DNA of 48,215 bases from Flavobacteriaceae bacterium. GTDB lineage: Bacteria; Bacteroidota; Bacteroidia; Flavobacteriales; Flavobacteriaceae. Of this stretch, positions 35,612 to 44,596 are shown in pieces. A program made the translations under genes and the position numbers. Numbering within the stretch: the first letter of the stretch is position 1; each line of letters begins with the position of its first letter. Below the pieces are notes generated by a model. The model was not told where the DNA came from. It did not search any database and was given only the letters and a program-made list of their open reading frames with translations. The stretch spans positions 1-48,215 of the forward strand of contig CANHKZ010000004.1 in the NCBI GenBank assembly GCA_947461425.1. The letters are read 5' to 3'.

Positions 35612-36874
35612 ATGGAAACAGTTCAATCAATAAAACAACGATTTGAAATTATTGGGAATGACCCAAAATTAAATCGTGCCATAGAAAAAGCTATTCAGGT
35701 TGCTCCTACCGATATTTCGGTATTAGTTATTGGAGAAAGTGGAGTTGGAAAAGAAAGTATTCCAAAAATTATCCATTCGTTATCTCATAGAAAACACGGA
35801 AAATATATTGCCGTAAACTGTGGTGCAATTCCTGAAGGTACCATTGATAGTGAGCTTTTTGGTCACGAAAAAGGAGCATTTACAGGAGCAACTAGTACTC
35901 GTGAAGGGTATTTTGAAGTAGCCAATGGCGGAACTATTTTCTTAGACGAAGTGGGCGAATTACCCTTAACAACTCAGGTGCGACTGCTACGTGTTTTGGA
36001 AAATGGCGAATTTATAAAAGTAGGTTCTTCACAAGTTCAAAAAACTAACGTACGTATTGTTGCTGCTACTAATGTAAATTTGTTTCATGCTATTGAAAAA
36101 GGGAAGTTCAGAGAAGATCTGTATTACCGTTTAAGTACGGTTGATATTGGATTACCTCCTCTTCGCGAACGTAAAGAAGATATTCATTTGTTGTTTAGAA
36201 AATTTGCTGCTGATTTTGCTCATAAATACAAAATGCCTCCACTAAAATTAGATGAAAATGCAATTCAATTGTTACAAAAATTTAGATGGAGCGGTAACAT
36301 TCGCCAATTGCGAAATGTGGCTGAACAGCTTTCAGTTTTAGAAACTAGTCGCGACATAACTGCAATTACTTTACAGTCGTACTTACCTACTGAAGGAACT
36401 AATTTACCATCAGTTGTTAGTGATAAAAAAAGCGATAGTGATTTTAATACCGAAAGAGAAATTTTATACAAAGTCCTTTTCGACATGAAAAGTGATCTTC
36501 ATGATTTGAAAAAATTGACTTTAGAATTGATGAAAAATGGGAGTTCCAAAGTACAAGAAACAAATCAAAATCTAATCAAAAAAATTTACGGTTCTCAAGA
36601 AAATGATAATGAAATAGATTTTGAAGAAACCCCAAGAACAGCTTTAATTTCGAATCAAAACAATGAAGTAGAAGAGTATGATGAACCTGAAGACAATTAT
36701 CTTTTTGCAGAGACGATTGAAGCTGAAGAAGAAATACTGAAATTGGAACAAAAAGAAATCGAAATGATTAAGCGTTCTTTAGAAAAAAATAAAGGCAAAC
36801 GGAAAGCAGCTGCTGATGAACTTGGAATATCTGAACGTACTTTGTACCGAAAAATAAAACAATTTGATCTGTAA
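35612..36874 (+). CDS. Sigma-54-interacting transcriptional regulator without receiver domain
   Basis: This protein has 420 residues from ATG at 35612 ([11 protein letters not shown]). A TTG ten codons earlier lies inside the AT-rich repeat and is a poorer start. The AAA+ sigma-54 domain occupies nearly the whole N-terminus: GESGVGKES (Walker A), [11 protein letters not shown] (the sigma-54 contact GAFTGA), [13 protein letters not shown] (Walker B) and the sensor [12 protein letters not shown] Glu-rich linker precedes the Fis-type helix-turn-helix ([21 protein letters not shown]). There is no response-regulator domain, so activity is not controlled by phosphorylation of this chain. Target promoters are unknown. 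The family is certain. Confidence 0.93.
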   Translation: METVQSIKQRFEIIGNDPKLNRAIEKAIQVAPTDISVLVIGESGVGKESIPKIIHSLSHRKHGKYIAVNCGAIPEGTIDSELFGHEKGAFTGATSTREGYFEVANGGTIFLDEVGELPLTTQVRLLRVLENGEFIKVGSSQVQKTNVRIVAATNVNLFHAIEKGKFREDLYYRLSTVDIGLPPLRERKEDIHLLFRKFAADFAHKYKMPPLKLDENAIQLLQKFRWSGNIRQLRNVAEQLSVLETSRDITAITLQSYLPTEGTNLPSVVSDKKSDSDFNTEREILYKVLFDMKSDLHDLKKLTLELMKNGSSKVQETNQNLIKKIYGSQENDNEIDFEETPRTALISNQNNEVEEYDEPEDNYLFAETIEAEEEILKLEQKEIEMIKRSLEKNKGKRKAAADELGISERTLYRKIKQFDL

Positions 36875-36895
36875 TTAATTTTGATCGTTTTTGAA

Positions 36896-36903
36896 TACCT
36901 TTG
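36896..36903 (+). promoter_or_regulatory. Possible -7 box of lptE
   Basis: TACCTTTG is a perfect TAnnTTTG, ending 16 bp before the lptE start. It lies in the 45-bp gap after the regulator gene, so lptE may have its own transcript in addition to read-through. Confidence 0.55.
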
Positions 36904-36919
36904 ATTTTTAATTGAAAAA

Positions 36920-37423
36920 ATGAAAAATACCTTTTACCTATATATAGTTTTAATAGCACTAACGCTTTCAAGTTGTTCTGTATATAATTTTACAGGAACT
37001 GGAAAAATTGATGCTAAAACTTTTCAGGTCAATTTTTTTCAGAACAATGCAGAAATTATTGAACCCGGAATTGATAGAACGTTTACATTAACATTACAAG
37101 ATTTAATTCAGAATCAAACGAATCTGAATTTGGTCAAAAATGGCGCTGATTTAACCTATGAAGGCGAAATAGTAGATTATAGAATTAGTCCTATGACGGC
37201 GACTGCTGATCAACAAGCATCCCAAAATCGCTTGAAAATCAGAGTTAATGTTCGTTTTACGAATAAAAAAACCGAAAAGGATGATTTTGAAAAAACATTT
37301 GAATTTTTTTATGATTATCCAGCCAATGCACAATTAAACGGAAATACATTGAATAAGGCTTTAGATGAAATTTTTGAAAGAATAACACAAGATATCTTTA
37401 ATGAATCATTAGCCAAATGGTAA
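36920..37423 (+). CDS. lptE: LPS-assembly lipoprotein LptE
   Basis: This is a 167-residue lipoprotein with its lipobox ending at Cys19 (LTLSSCSVYNFTG). The compact alpha/beta fold is suggested by FQVNFFQNNAEIIEPGIDRTFTLTLQD, split around conserved strands, and by the late helix ALDEIFERITQDIFNES. SVYNFTGTG and the length match LptE of Bacteroidota, which plugs the LptD barrel for LPS insertion in the outer membrane. The order sigma-54 regulator, lptE, TPR-like gene, secG, groES, groEL recurs in Flavobacteriia to my knowledge. Confidence 0.88.
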   Translation: MKNTFYLYIVLIALTLSSCSVYNFTGTGKIDAKTFQVNFFQNNAEIIEPGIDRTFTLTLQDLIQNQTNLNLVKNGADLTYEGEIVDYRISPMTATADQQASQNRLKIRVNVRFTNKKTEKDDFEKTFEFFYDYPANAQLNGNTLNKALDEIFERITQDIFNESLAKW

Positions 37424-37432
37424 ATTAAAAAT

Positions 37433-37476
37433 GATAATTTGGCAATTTGTTAATTTAAAATAGGTTTCAAATTATC
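37433..37476 (+). repeat. Inverted repeat between lptE and the TPR-like gene
   Basis: GATAATTTG (37433-37441) and CAAATTATC (37468-37476) are perfect 9-bp complements enclosing 26 AT-rich bases. No T run follows, so it is not a clear terminator. Confidence 0.5.
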
Positions 37477-37495
37477 AAATAAACAAACAACATTT

Positions 37496-38320
37496 ATGAA
37501 CGTTACAGATTATACTTCATTAATAAACAAACCCGATGCTATCAATGAAAAGCAAACGGAATCCTTAAGCAATGTTTTGGAGGACTTTCCCTATTTCCAA
37601 AGTGCTCGAGCTCTTCGATTGAAAGGTTTGTTCAATCAAAAAAGCTTTAAGTATAATTATTCATTAAAAACAACCGCCGCTTACACTACAGATCGATCAG
37701 TTCTTTTTGATTTTATCACTTCAAATACCTTTACGGCTATTCAGAAAGGATATTATGATAAAAAAGTACAGGAACTTCTTGCTATTGATGTAATCGATAG
37801 TGAGGTTATAGTTGATGAAATACCAAAAAGCAACCACACACCTGAAGTTTCAATTCTTGAATCTATTAATGAAATAATGCCAACTCAAGAAGTAGAGAAA
37901 AAACTAGAAATTGGTAAACCGTTAGATTTTTCAATTGATGAAAAACATTCGTTCCAAGAGTGGCTTCAATTGTCCCGAATTCAACCGATTGTAAGGGAGA
38001 AAAATGAAAATATAACTACAAGTTCATTAAACGAAAAACAAAAGCAAAAAAATAAATTAATTGATCAATTTATAGCATCCAACCCAAAGATTCCATCTGT
38101 AAAAAAAGAGGGCGCTATCATTTCAAGCTTGGATAAAAATACAGAAGATAATTCCATATTGATGACTGAAACGCTAGCAAAAGTTTATTTAGAACAAAAA
38201 AAATATCAAAAAGCAATTCAAGCGTATGAAATATTAATTTTGAAATATCCAGAAAAAATTACTTTCTTTGCAGACCGTATTTCGGATATAAAGATTTTAC
38301 AACATAATAACAATAATTAA
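37496..38320 (+). CDS. Conserved hypothetical protein with C-terminal TPR-like unit
   Basis: This 274-residue cytoplasmic protein has no signal peptide or membrane helix. The N-terminus (DYTSLINKPDAINEKQTESLSNVLEDFPYFQSARAL, read in parts) is helical. The middle is charged and probably disordered. The last ~50 residues form one TPR-like pair (ETLAKVYLEQKKYQKAIQAYEILILKYPEK). I recognise the gene only from its place between lptE and secG in Flavobacteriia. It overlaps neither neighbour and ends 2 bp before secG, so translational coupling with secG is likely. A role in protein export is possible by context only. Confidence 0.75.
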   Translation: MNVTDYTSLINKPDAINEKQTESLSNVLEDFPYFQSARALRLKGLFNQKSFKYNYSLKTTAAYTTDRSVLFDFITSNTFTAIQKGYYDKKVQELLAIDVIDSEVIVDEIPKSNHTPEVSILESINEIMPTQEVEKKLEIGKPLDFSIDEKHSFQEWLQLSRIQPIVREKNENITTSSLNEKQKQKNKLIDQFIASNPKIPSVKKEGAIISSLDKNTEDNSILMTETLAKVYLEQKKYQKAIQAYEILILKYPEKITFFADRISDIKILQHNNNN

Positions 38321-38322
38321 CA

Positions 38323-38643
38323 ATGAGTACATTTTCAATTTTTTTAGTTTTAATCACAATAGTTTGCTTTCTATTGGTAGTAGTAATCATGGTTCAAAAC
38401 CCTAAAGGAGGTGGCTTATCAACTTCTATTGGAGGGTCTCAAATGTTAGGTGGTGTGCAAAAAACTACAGACTTTTTAGACAAAAGTACTTGGACGTTAG
38501 CGGCTATTTTAATTGGACTTATTTTACTTTCTAGCTTAAGTTTTACTGGCTCGTTAAGTGATAACGATTCTAAAATCATTGAAAAAACAGAAGTGCCTGC
38601 TACTACAACGCCTACTGCTCCTGAAGCACCTGCTACTAAATAA
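38323..38643 (+). CDS. secG: Preprotein translocase subunit SecG
   Basis: This is a 106-residue protein with two membrane helices, FSIFLVLITIVCFLLVVVIM at the start and WTLAAILIGLILLSSLSF. Between them is the SecG loop VQNPKGGGLSTSIGGSQMLGG. A Thr/Pro/Ala-rich tail follows. It is the accessory subunit of SecYEG in the inner membrane. It starts 2 bp after the previous stop and is followed by a strong terminator. Confidence 0.95.
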   Translation: MSTFSIFLVLITIVCFLLVVVIMVQNPKGGGLSTSIGGSQMLGGVQKTTDFLDKSTWTLAAILIGLILLSSLSFTGSLSDNDSKIIEKTEVPATTTPTAPEAPATK

Positions 38644-38660
38644 GAAGTATTCAATATACA

Positions 38661-38690
38661 AAAATGCCAGCCTGTCAAAGCTGGCATTTT
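38661..38690 (+). terminator. Terminator after secG
   Basis: An 11-bp stem (AAAATGCCAGC with GCTGGCATTTT) and a loop of 8 bases are followed by further T residues. It separates the lptE-secG series from groES. Confidence 0.9.
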
Positions 38691-38780
38691 TTTTAGGAAA
38701 AAATGTCAGTCAATTTAAGATGGCACAATTTCTGAATTAAAAAAAGTAATTCATTAAAAATAATTTAAAAATATAATATC

Positions 38781-39056
38781 ATGGGATTAAACATTAAACC
38801 ACTTTCAGACCGCGTTCTTATAGAACCAGTTGCTGCAGAAACAAAAACTGCTTCAGGAATTTTTATTCCAGATACCGCTAAAGAAAAACCACAAAAAGGA
38901 ACTGTTGTAGCCGTAGGTAATGGAACAAAAGAACACACAATGACTGTAAAAGTAGGTGACACTGTTCTTTACGGAAAATATGCTGGTACCGAATTAAAAT
39001 TAGAAGGCAAAGATTATTTAATCATGCGCGAAGACGATATTTTGGCAATCATTTAA
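38781..39056 (+). CDS. groES: Co-chaperonin GroES
   Basis: At 91 residues the length is slightly below most Gro[18 protein letters not shown], the mobile loop region [28 protein letters not shown] and [13 protein letters not shown] cover the full family pattern. It caps GroEL during protein folding in the cytoplasm. It has ~90 bp of upstream region after the secG terminator. No CIRCE element and no clear -7 box were seen there. Confidence 0.97.
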   Translation: MGLNIKPLSDRVLIEPVAAETKTASGIFIPDTAKEKPQKGTVVAVGNGTKEHTMTVKVGDTVLYGKYAGTELKLEGKDYLIMREDDILAII

Positions 39057-39095
39057 TTAGTATTAAGATTAAAGAATTAAGTATTAAGATTAATA
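39057..39095 (+). repeat. Tandem AT-rich repeat between groES and groEL
   Basis: Two copies of TTA(A)GTATTAAGATTAA follow each other across the 61-bp gap, separated by a few bases. It may affect mRNA stability or merely be a mobile AT-rich filler; it encodes nothing. Confidence 0.55.
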
Positions 39096-39096
39096 A

Positions 39097-40743
<1,647 letters not shown>

Positions 40744-40750
40744 TTCTGTT

Positions 40751-40780
40751 TACGAAGTACGATATAAGAAGTACGAAGTA
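40751..40780 (+). repeat. Short direct repeat TACGAAGTA downstream of groEL
   Basis: TACGAAGTA occurs at 40751-40759 and 40772-40780, with AAGTACGA overlapping both copies. It lies between the groEL stop and its terminator. Confidence 0.6.
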
Positions 40781-40796
40781 AATTTTTAATTAAAAA

Positions 40797-40824
40797 AAAT
40801 CCGAAGTTTTAACTTCGGATTTTT
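40797..40824 (+). terminator. Terminator after groEL
   Basis: The stem AAATCCGAAGTT/AACTTCGGATTT with a TT loop is followed by T residues. The same stem core is used again at 43375-43407. Confidence 0.88.
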
Positions 40825-40982
40825 ATTATAAATTTATTTTATGTTACAAAAAGATTGGTAATTCATTTTTTAAGAAAATTACCGCATATCCAATCTAAAA
40901 AATTTGATATAAAAGGATTGTGTTCATCCTTGATGGCATAAACATTGATAGAACTAATATAACTAATATTAATTCAATATTT

Positions 40983-43352
40983 ATGAAAATCTACATTACC
41001 ATTATCGCCTCCTTTTGCGTAGGATTTTTTCAAAATCTACATTCACAATCCACCTATTCATTAACGTCTAAAAACGAGATTGTTGGTAAATATTTACAAA
41101 ATTATTTTTATTTAGACAGGCAAATAATTCACGTCCAGTTTAACAAACAACTATTTATAAATAATGAAGACATTACATTTAAAGGTTATGTGTTCAATAA
41201 AAACAAGAAAGCTTTAGAAGAAAACGCTTTCAACGTTCAATTAATAATATACGACAATCAGAAGAAAATTATTGACAAGCAACTCATTTTATGTAAAAAT
41301 GGAATTTTTTCAGGAGGAATTCATCTTAACGATAAATTCAAATCAGGAAAATACAATTTTCAGTTTTTTACAAACTGGATGAATAATTTTATAGAAAATG
41401 ATTTATTTGTACAAACCATAGAAATCATAGACAGAGACAACCCTTTTTACCTCAAATCAAATGAAATAAATTGGAAGACGGCGCAAGTAAAGTTTTTTCC
41501 AGAATGTGGTAAAATTATTGATAACATCTTTACATCAGTTGCAGTCAAAATTGAAGATTGTAACAATAAAGGAATTGAACTTAATAACATCCATTTATTA
41601 GATTCTAAATCGACCATTGTTTCTAGTTTTTCTACCAATAAAATGGGGAATGGATTATTTTACTTTCTTCCTAATAAAAACGAAAAATATACATTAAAAA
41701 TAGTTAGTAAAGAATTAAAACTAATTGAGTCTTTGCCTCAAATTCAGGATAGCGGTATACTTATATCATATAATAATAATTTAAATAATGATAGAGTTGC
41801 TGTTGCAATAAAAACAAATAAAAAAGGACTTGATATTTATCAGAATAAAAAGTTTACTTTACTTGTTCAACAAGATGGAAATTGCATTCAAAATGAAATA
41901 AATTTTAATAATCAAGATACTGAAACTGAATTTATTTTCGATAAGAAGTATCTATCTACAGGAGTAAATAGTATTCGATTAATAGATGAGAATTTAAATG
42001 AAATATCCGAAAGATTAATTTTTAATTACCCTAAAAATTTTAACACTACTAATATAAATACAAAATTCATAACCAAGGATACCATTAAAATTAAAGCAGA
42101 AACGAATTTTAATAATGCAAATTTGAGCATAAGTATTCTTCCTGAAAAAAATCAATGCATAAAAAATACCAATTCTATTTTAGGTACCTTCTACTTAAAT
42201 GCCTACTTAAAAAATCCAGTTATTGATAATTACAGCTACTTTGATCCAAATAATTCCAATAGAAAAAGAGAAATGGAAATGCTGATGTTGAGCCAATCGC
42301 ATAGTAAGTACATTTGGAAAAACATTATATCAAATCCTCCTCAACCAACTTATCCGTTAAAAAAAGGAATAACGTTAAATGGTCAAATAGATAAATCAAT
42401 AAAACCAGGTTCTAAATATAAAATTTCCCTCGTTTCATTAAAAGATAACGTTTTAGATGAAACAGATGTAGATCAAAACAACGAGTTTAAATTTGAAAAT
42501 GTAATTGCGAAAGATTCCACTCTTTATCTATTTCAACTTGTTGACAAAAAGAATTCAATTATACCAACTAAAATTCAAGGTCAAATTTCAGACAATGAAA
42601 TGGTATTAAATTATCCTTTACAGTCAATACAGAACGATTGTCCGATTGAAAAAAGCGAAACCAATAGTTTTTATTTTAGCAAAACCAATAATGAAGAGAG
42701 TATTATAAATTTAAATGAGGTAATAATCAAAAAAAATAAAAAAGAAATTTTTAAACATAGTCGTGAAATGAGTCTTATGGCTACCGCTTACAAAATAAGT
42801 GATAAACTACACAATAGTTTTCTTGACTTCTTGAAAACTCAAGGTTATCTTACTGGTGTTAATCCACGGGATAATACAGTATACATTCAAAGTCATCGCC
42901 CTGGACGTACTAGTATATATGTTGATAATTATTTTATTTCAGATTTTAACGAGTTGTTTAATCTAAACATGCAAGATATTGATGAAATATATATTGATAA
43001 AACAGGATTGTCTGAAAAATCTAGTGACAGTTATGAAACAATTAAAATATTTTTTAAAAAAGAACGAACTCTAAAAAAAGGTATATACAGTAAATATAGC
43101 CCTTTTTTTGTTGTCAATGGATTATCAAATGACTTCAATTTCAACAATATAAAACACAGAGATCAAAATGAATTTAATCTATTTGGATGTCTATTTTGGG
43201 AGTCTAATCTAAATATACGTGAAGAAAATAAATTTGAAATTCAATTCCCAATTGTAGGTAATCAAAAAGAAATTCAGGCACTTATAGAAGGCGTTAACAT
43301 TGACGGTCAATTAATCTCGGAAATGAAAATTATTCCTATATCAAATCCGTAA
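40983..43352 (+). CDS. Large secreted macroglobulin/plug-like protein of unknown role
   Basis: This protein has 789 residues from ATG at 40983, where a clean signal peptide begins (MKIYITIIASFCVGFFQNLHSQ). An upstream in-frame start at 40920 would precede it with 21 polar residues and is less likely. The N-terminal half contains beta-domains resembling macroglobulin MG2-type modules (QIIHVQFNKQLFINNEDITFKGYVF in parts). A segment near residue 600-700 resembles a TonB-receptor plug (LNEVIIKKNKKE, IQSHRPGRTSIYVDNYFISD, DIDEIYIDKTG). No beta-barrel follows. Similar barrel-less, plug-bearing proteins occur in Bacteroidota without a known function. It is AT-rich and stands alone between two hairpins with the same stem. 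Confidence 0.65.
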   Translation: MKIYITIIASFCVGFFQNLHSQSTYSLTSKNEIVGKYLQNYFYLDRQIIHVQFNKQLFINNEDITFKGYVFNKNKKALEENAFNVQLIIYDNQKKIIDKQLILCKNGIFSGGIHLNDKFKSGKYNFQFFTNWMNNFIENDLFVQTIEIIDRDNPFYLKSNEINWKTAQVKFFPECGKIIDNIFTSVAVKIEDCNNKGIELNNIHLLDSKSTIVSSFSTNKMGNGLFYFLPNKNEKYTLKIVSKELKLIESLPQIQDSGILISYNNNLNNDRVAVAIKTNKKGLDIYQNKKFTLLVQQDGNCIQNEINFNNQDTETEFIFDKKYLSTGVNSIRLIDENLNEISERLIFNYPKNFNTTNINTKFITKDTIKIKAETNFNNANLSISILPEKNQCIKNTNSILGTFYLNAYLKNPVIDNYSYFDPNNSNRKREMEMLMLSQSHSKYIWKNIISNPPQPTYPLKKGITLNGQIDKSIKPGSKYKISLVSLKDNVLDETDVDQNNEFKFENVIAKDSTLYLFQLVDKKNSIIPTKIQGQISDNEMVLNYPLQSIQNDCPIEKSETNSFYFSKTNNEESIINLNEVIIKKNKKEIFKHSREMSLMATAYKISDKLHNSFLDFLKTQGYLTGVNPRDNTVYIQSHRPGRTSIYVDNYFISDFNELFNLNMQDIDEIYIDKTGLSEKSSDSYETIKIFFKKERTLKKGIYSKYSPFFVVNGLSNDFNFNNIKHRDQNEFNLFGCLFWESNLNIREENKFEIQFPIVGNQKEIQALIEGVNIDGQLISEMKIIPISNP

Positions 43353-43374
43353 AGTAAATGTTTATTTTATATAC

Positions 43375-43407
43375 AAAAAATCCGAAGTTAAAACTTCGGA
43401 TTTTTTG
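43375..43407. terminator. Bidirectional terminator between convergent genes
   Basis: The stem TCCGAAGTT/AACTTCGGA with an AA loop is flanked by A and T runs on both sides. It can end the plus-strand gene stopping at 43352 and the minus-strand DedA gene stopping at 43417. Confidence 0.9.
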
Positions 43408-43416
43408 TTTTTTAGA

Positions 43417-44094
43417 TTACTTGTCTTGTGGTCGTTTTCTTAATAATTTCAAGAAAACCGGAAAGGTTGAAATCAGAATTATCCCAATAATAATCATTTC
43501 AATATGCTCTTTCAAATCTATTCCAAAATTTAAAAAAATACCGTATAAATAATGTCCTGAAAAAACTAGAGTAAATGACCATAAAAAAGAACTCAAAATG
43601 TTATAAAACATAAACTTCTTTTTGTCCATTGATACTATTCCAGCTACAATTGGTGCAAAAGTTCTAAAAATAGGCAAGAAGCGAGCATAAATAATCGCTT
43701 TGCCACCATATTTTTCAAAAAAATCTTTGGACTGTAACAAGTACTTTTTCTTAAACCAAAAACTATCTTCTTTTTTAAATAAATAGTAGCCGCTTTTAGA
43801 ACCAAACCAATATCCTACTGTGTTTCCAACAATTCCAGCAAAAGCAATTAATAGCGCTAAAAGAGTTACATTGATGAAATCATTATCGATTACTACAACA
43901 TTACTGATCAAATCTCCGCTATATATACCTGAGAGAAAAAGTAAACTATCCCCTGGCAGAAAAAAACCAGCAAAAAGTCCGGTTTCTGCGAAAATGATAA
44001 AAAGAACAATATACAACCCAACTTGGACTCCGCCAATTGATAAGGTGATATAAAATTCCGGATTCAGTAACTGCGACCAATCAAAATTATTCAT
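43417..44094 (-). CDS. DedA-family membrane protein (VTT domain)
   Basis: This is a 225-residue integral membrane protein with about five hydrophobic segments. The DedA hallmarks are FAGFFLPGDSLLFLSGI (E/F-x-x-P-G-x-x), GNTVGYWFGSKSGYYLF and the motif KYGGKAIIYARFLPIFRTFAPIVAG, including the conserved Arg residues. The family is linked to membrane homeostasis and undecaprenyl-phosphate or phospholipid translocation. It appears monocistronic, ending at the shared terminator. Confidence 0.93.
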   Translation of the reverse strand: MNNFDWSQLLNPEFYITLSIGGVQVGLYIVLFIIFAETGLFAGFFLPGDSLLFLSGIYSGDLISNVVVIDNDFINVTLLALLIAFAGIVGNTVGYWFGSKSGYYLFKKEDSFWFKKKYLLQSKDFFEKYGGKAIIYARFLPIFRTFAPIVAGIVSMDKKKFMFYNILSSFLWSFTLVFSGHYLYGIFLNFGIDLKEHIEMIIIGIILISTFPVFLKLLRKRPQDK

Positions 44095-44179
44095 AAAAAA
44101 CTAAAATTAGTATTGGCTGTGAAAATAGGTATATTTTAGCGCAACTACAATTTAAACGCAGTTTTTAAACTTTAATTAA

Positions 44180-44539
44180 CTAATTGCTTTTTTTAATATC
44201 GTCCCTATCATAAAGACAACAATGATGTAAATTTTTGTAAACCTCATCATTCGCTCTAACTTCATAAGTATCGTGACCAACTTTAGCAATTGCTTTTTTT
44301 ACTTCCAAAAGACTGCATTTTTCCTCATTCAGTAGTACTGTTAATTGATGCGACTCAATATTCCACACAGCTGATTTCACTCCGTCAACATTGAAAGCTG
44401 CTTTCTGAATGCGTTTCTGGCATTGTTCACAATTTCCATTTACTTCGGTAACGTATTTTGCATTTTTATTTTTTTTCACTTGTGCTTGAACTGAAAGTCC
44501 AACAAATACTAAAAGTACTATTGCAATTATTTTTTTCAT
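44180..44539 (-). CDS. Secreted HMA-domain (copper-binding-like) protein
   Basis: This protein has 119 residues from ATG at 44539 (MKKIIAIVLLVFVGLSVQAQ, a clear signal peptide). An ATG 15 codons earlier would add a polar extension in front of it and is rejected. The heavy-metal-associated domain has Cys37 and Cys40 in NGNCEQCQKR and ends at about residue 95 (VGHDTYEVRA). A short C-terminal His/Cys patch (HHCC, residues 105-108) adds possible metal ligands. It lies 57 bp downstream of a TonB-dependent receptor gene and in the same direction as a Cys-rich HYC_CC_PP gene. It is probably a periplasmic metal-binding partner, with copper the likeliest metal by family. Confidence 0.85.
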   Translation of the reverse strand: MKKIIAIVLLVFVGLSVQAQVKKNKNAKYVTEVNGNCEQCQKRIQKAAFNVDGVKSAVWNIESHQLTVLLNEEKCSLLEVKKAIAKVGHDTYEVRANDEVYKNLHHCCLYDRDDIKKSN

Positions 44540-44596
44540 AATTTCTATATTTAATTTTTTGATATTGAATTTGATTTTTGACATTGATATTGATCT

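Noticed and set aside
38691..38780. CIRCE-type heat-shock operator before groES
   Set aside because: No TTAGCACTC-N9-GAGTGCTAA or close variant was found in the gap.
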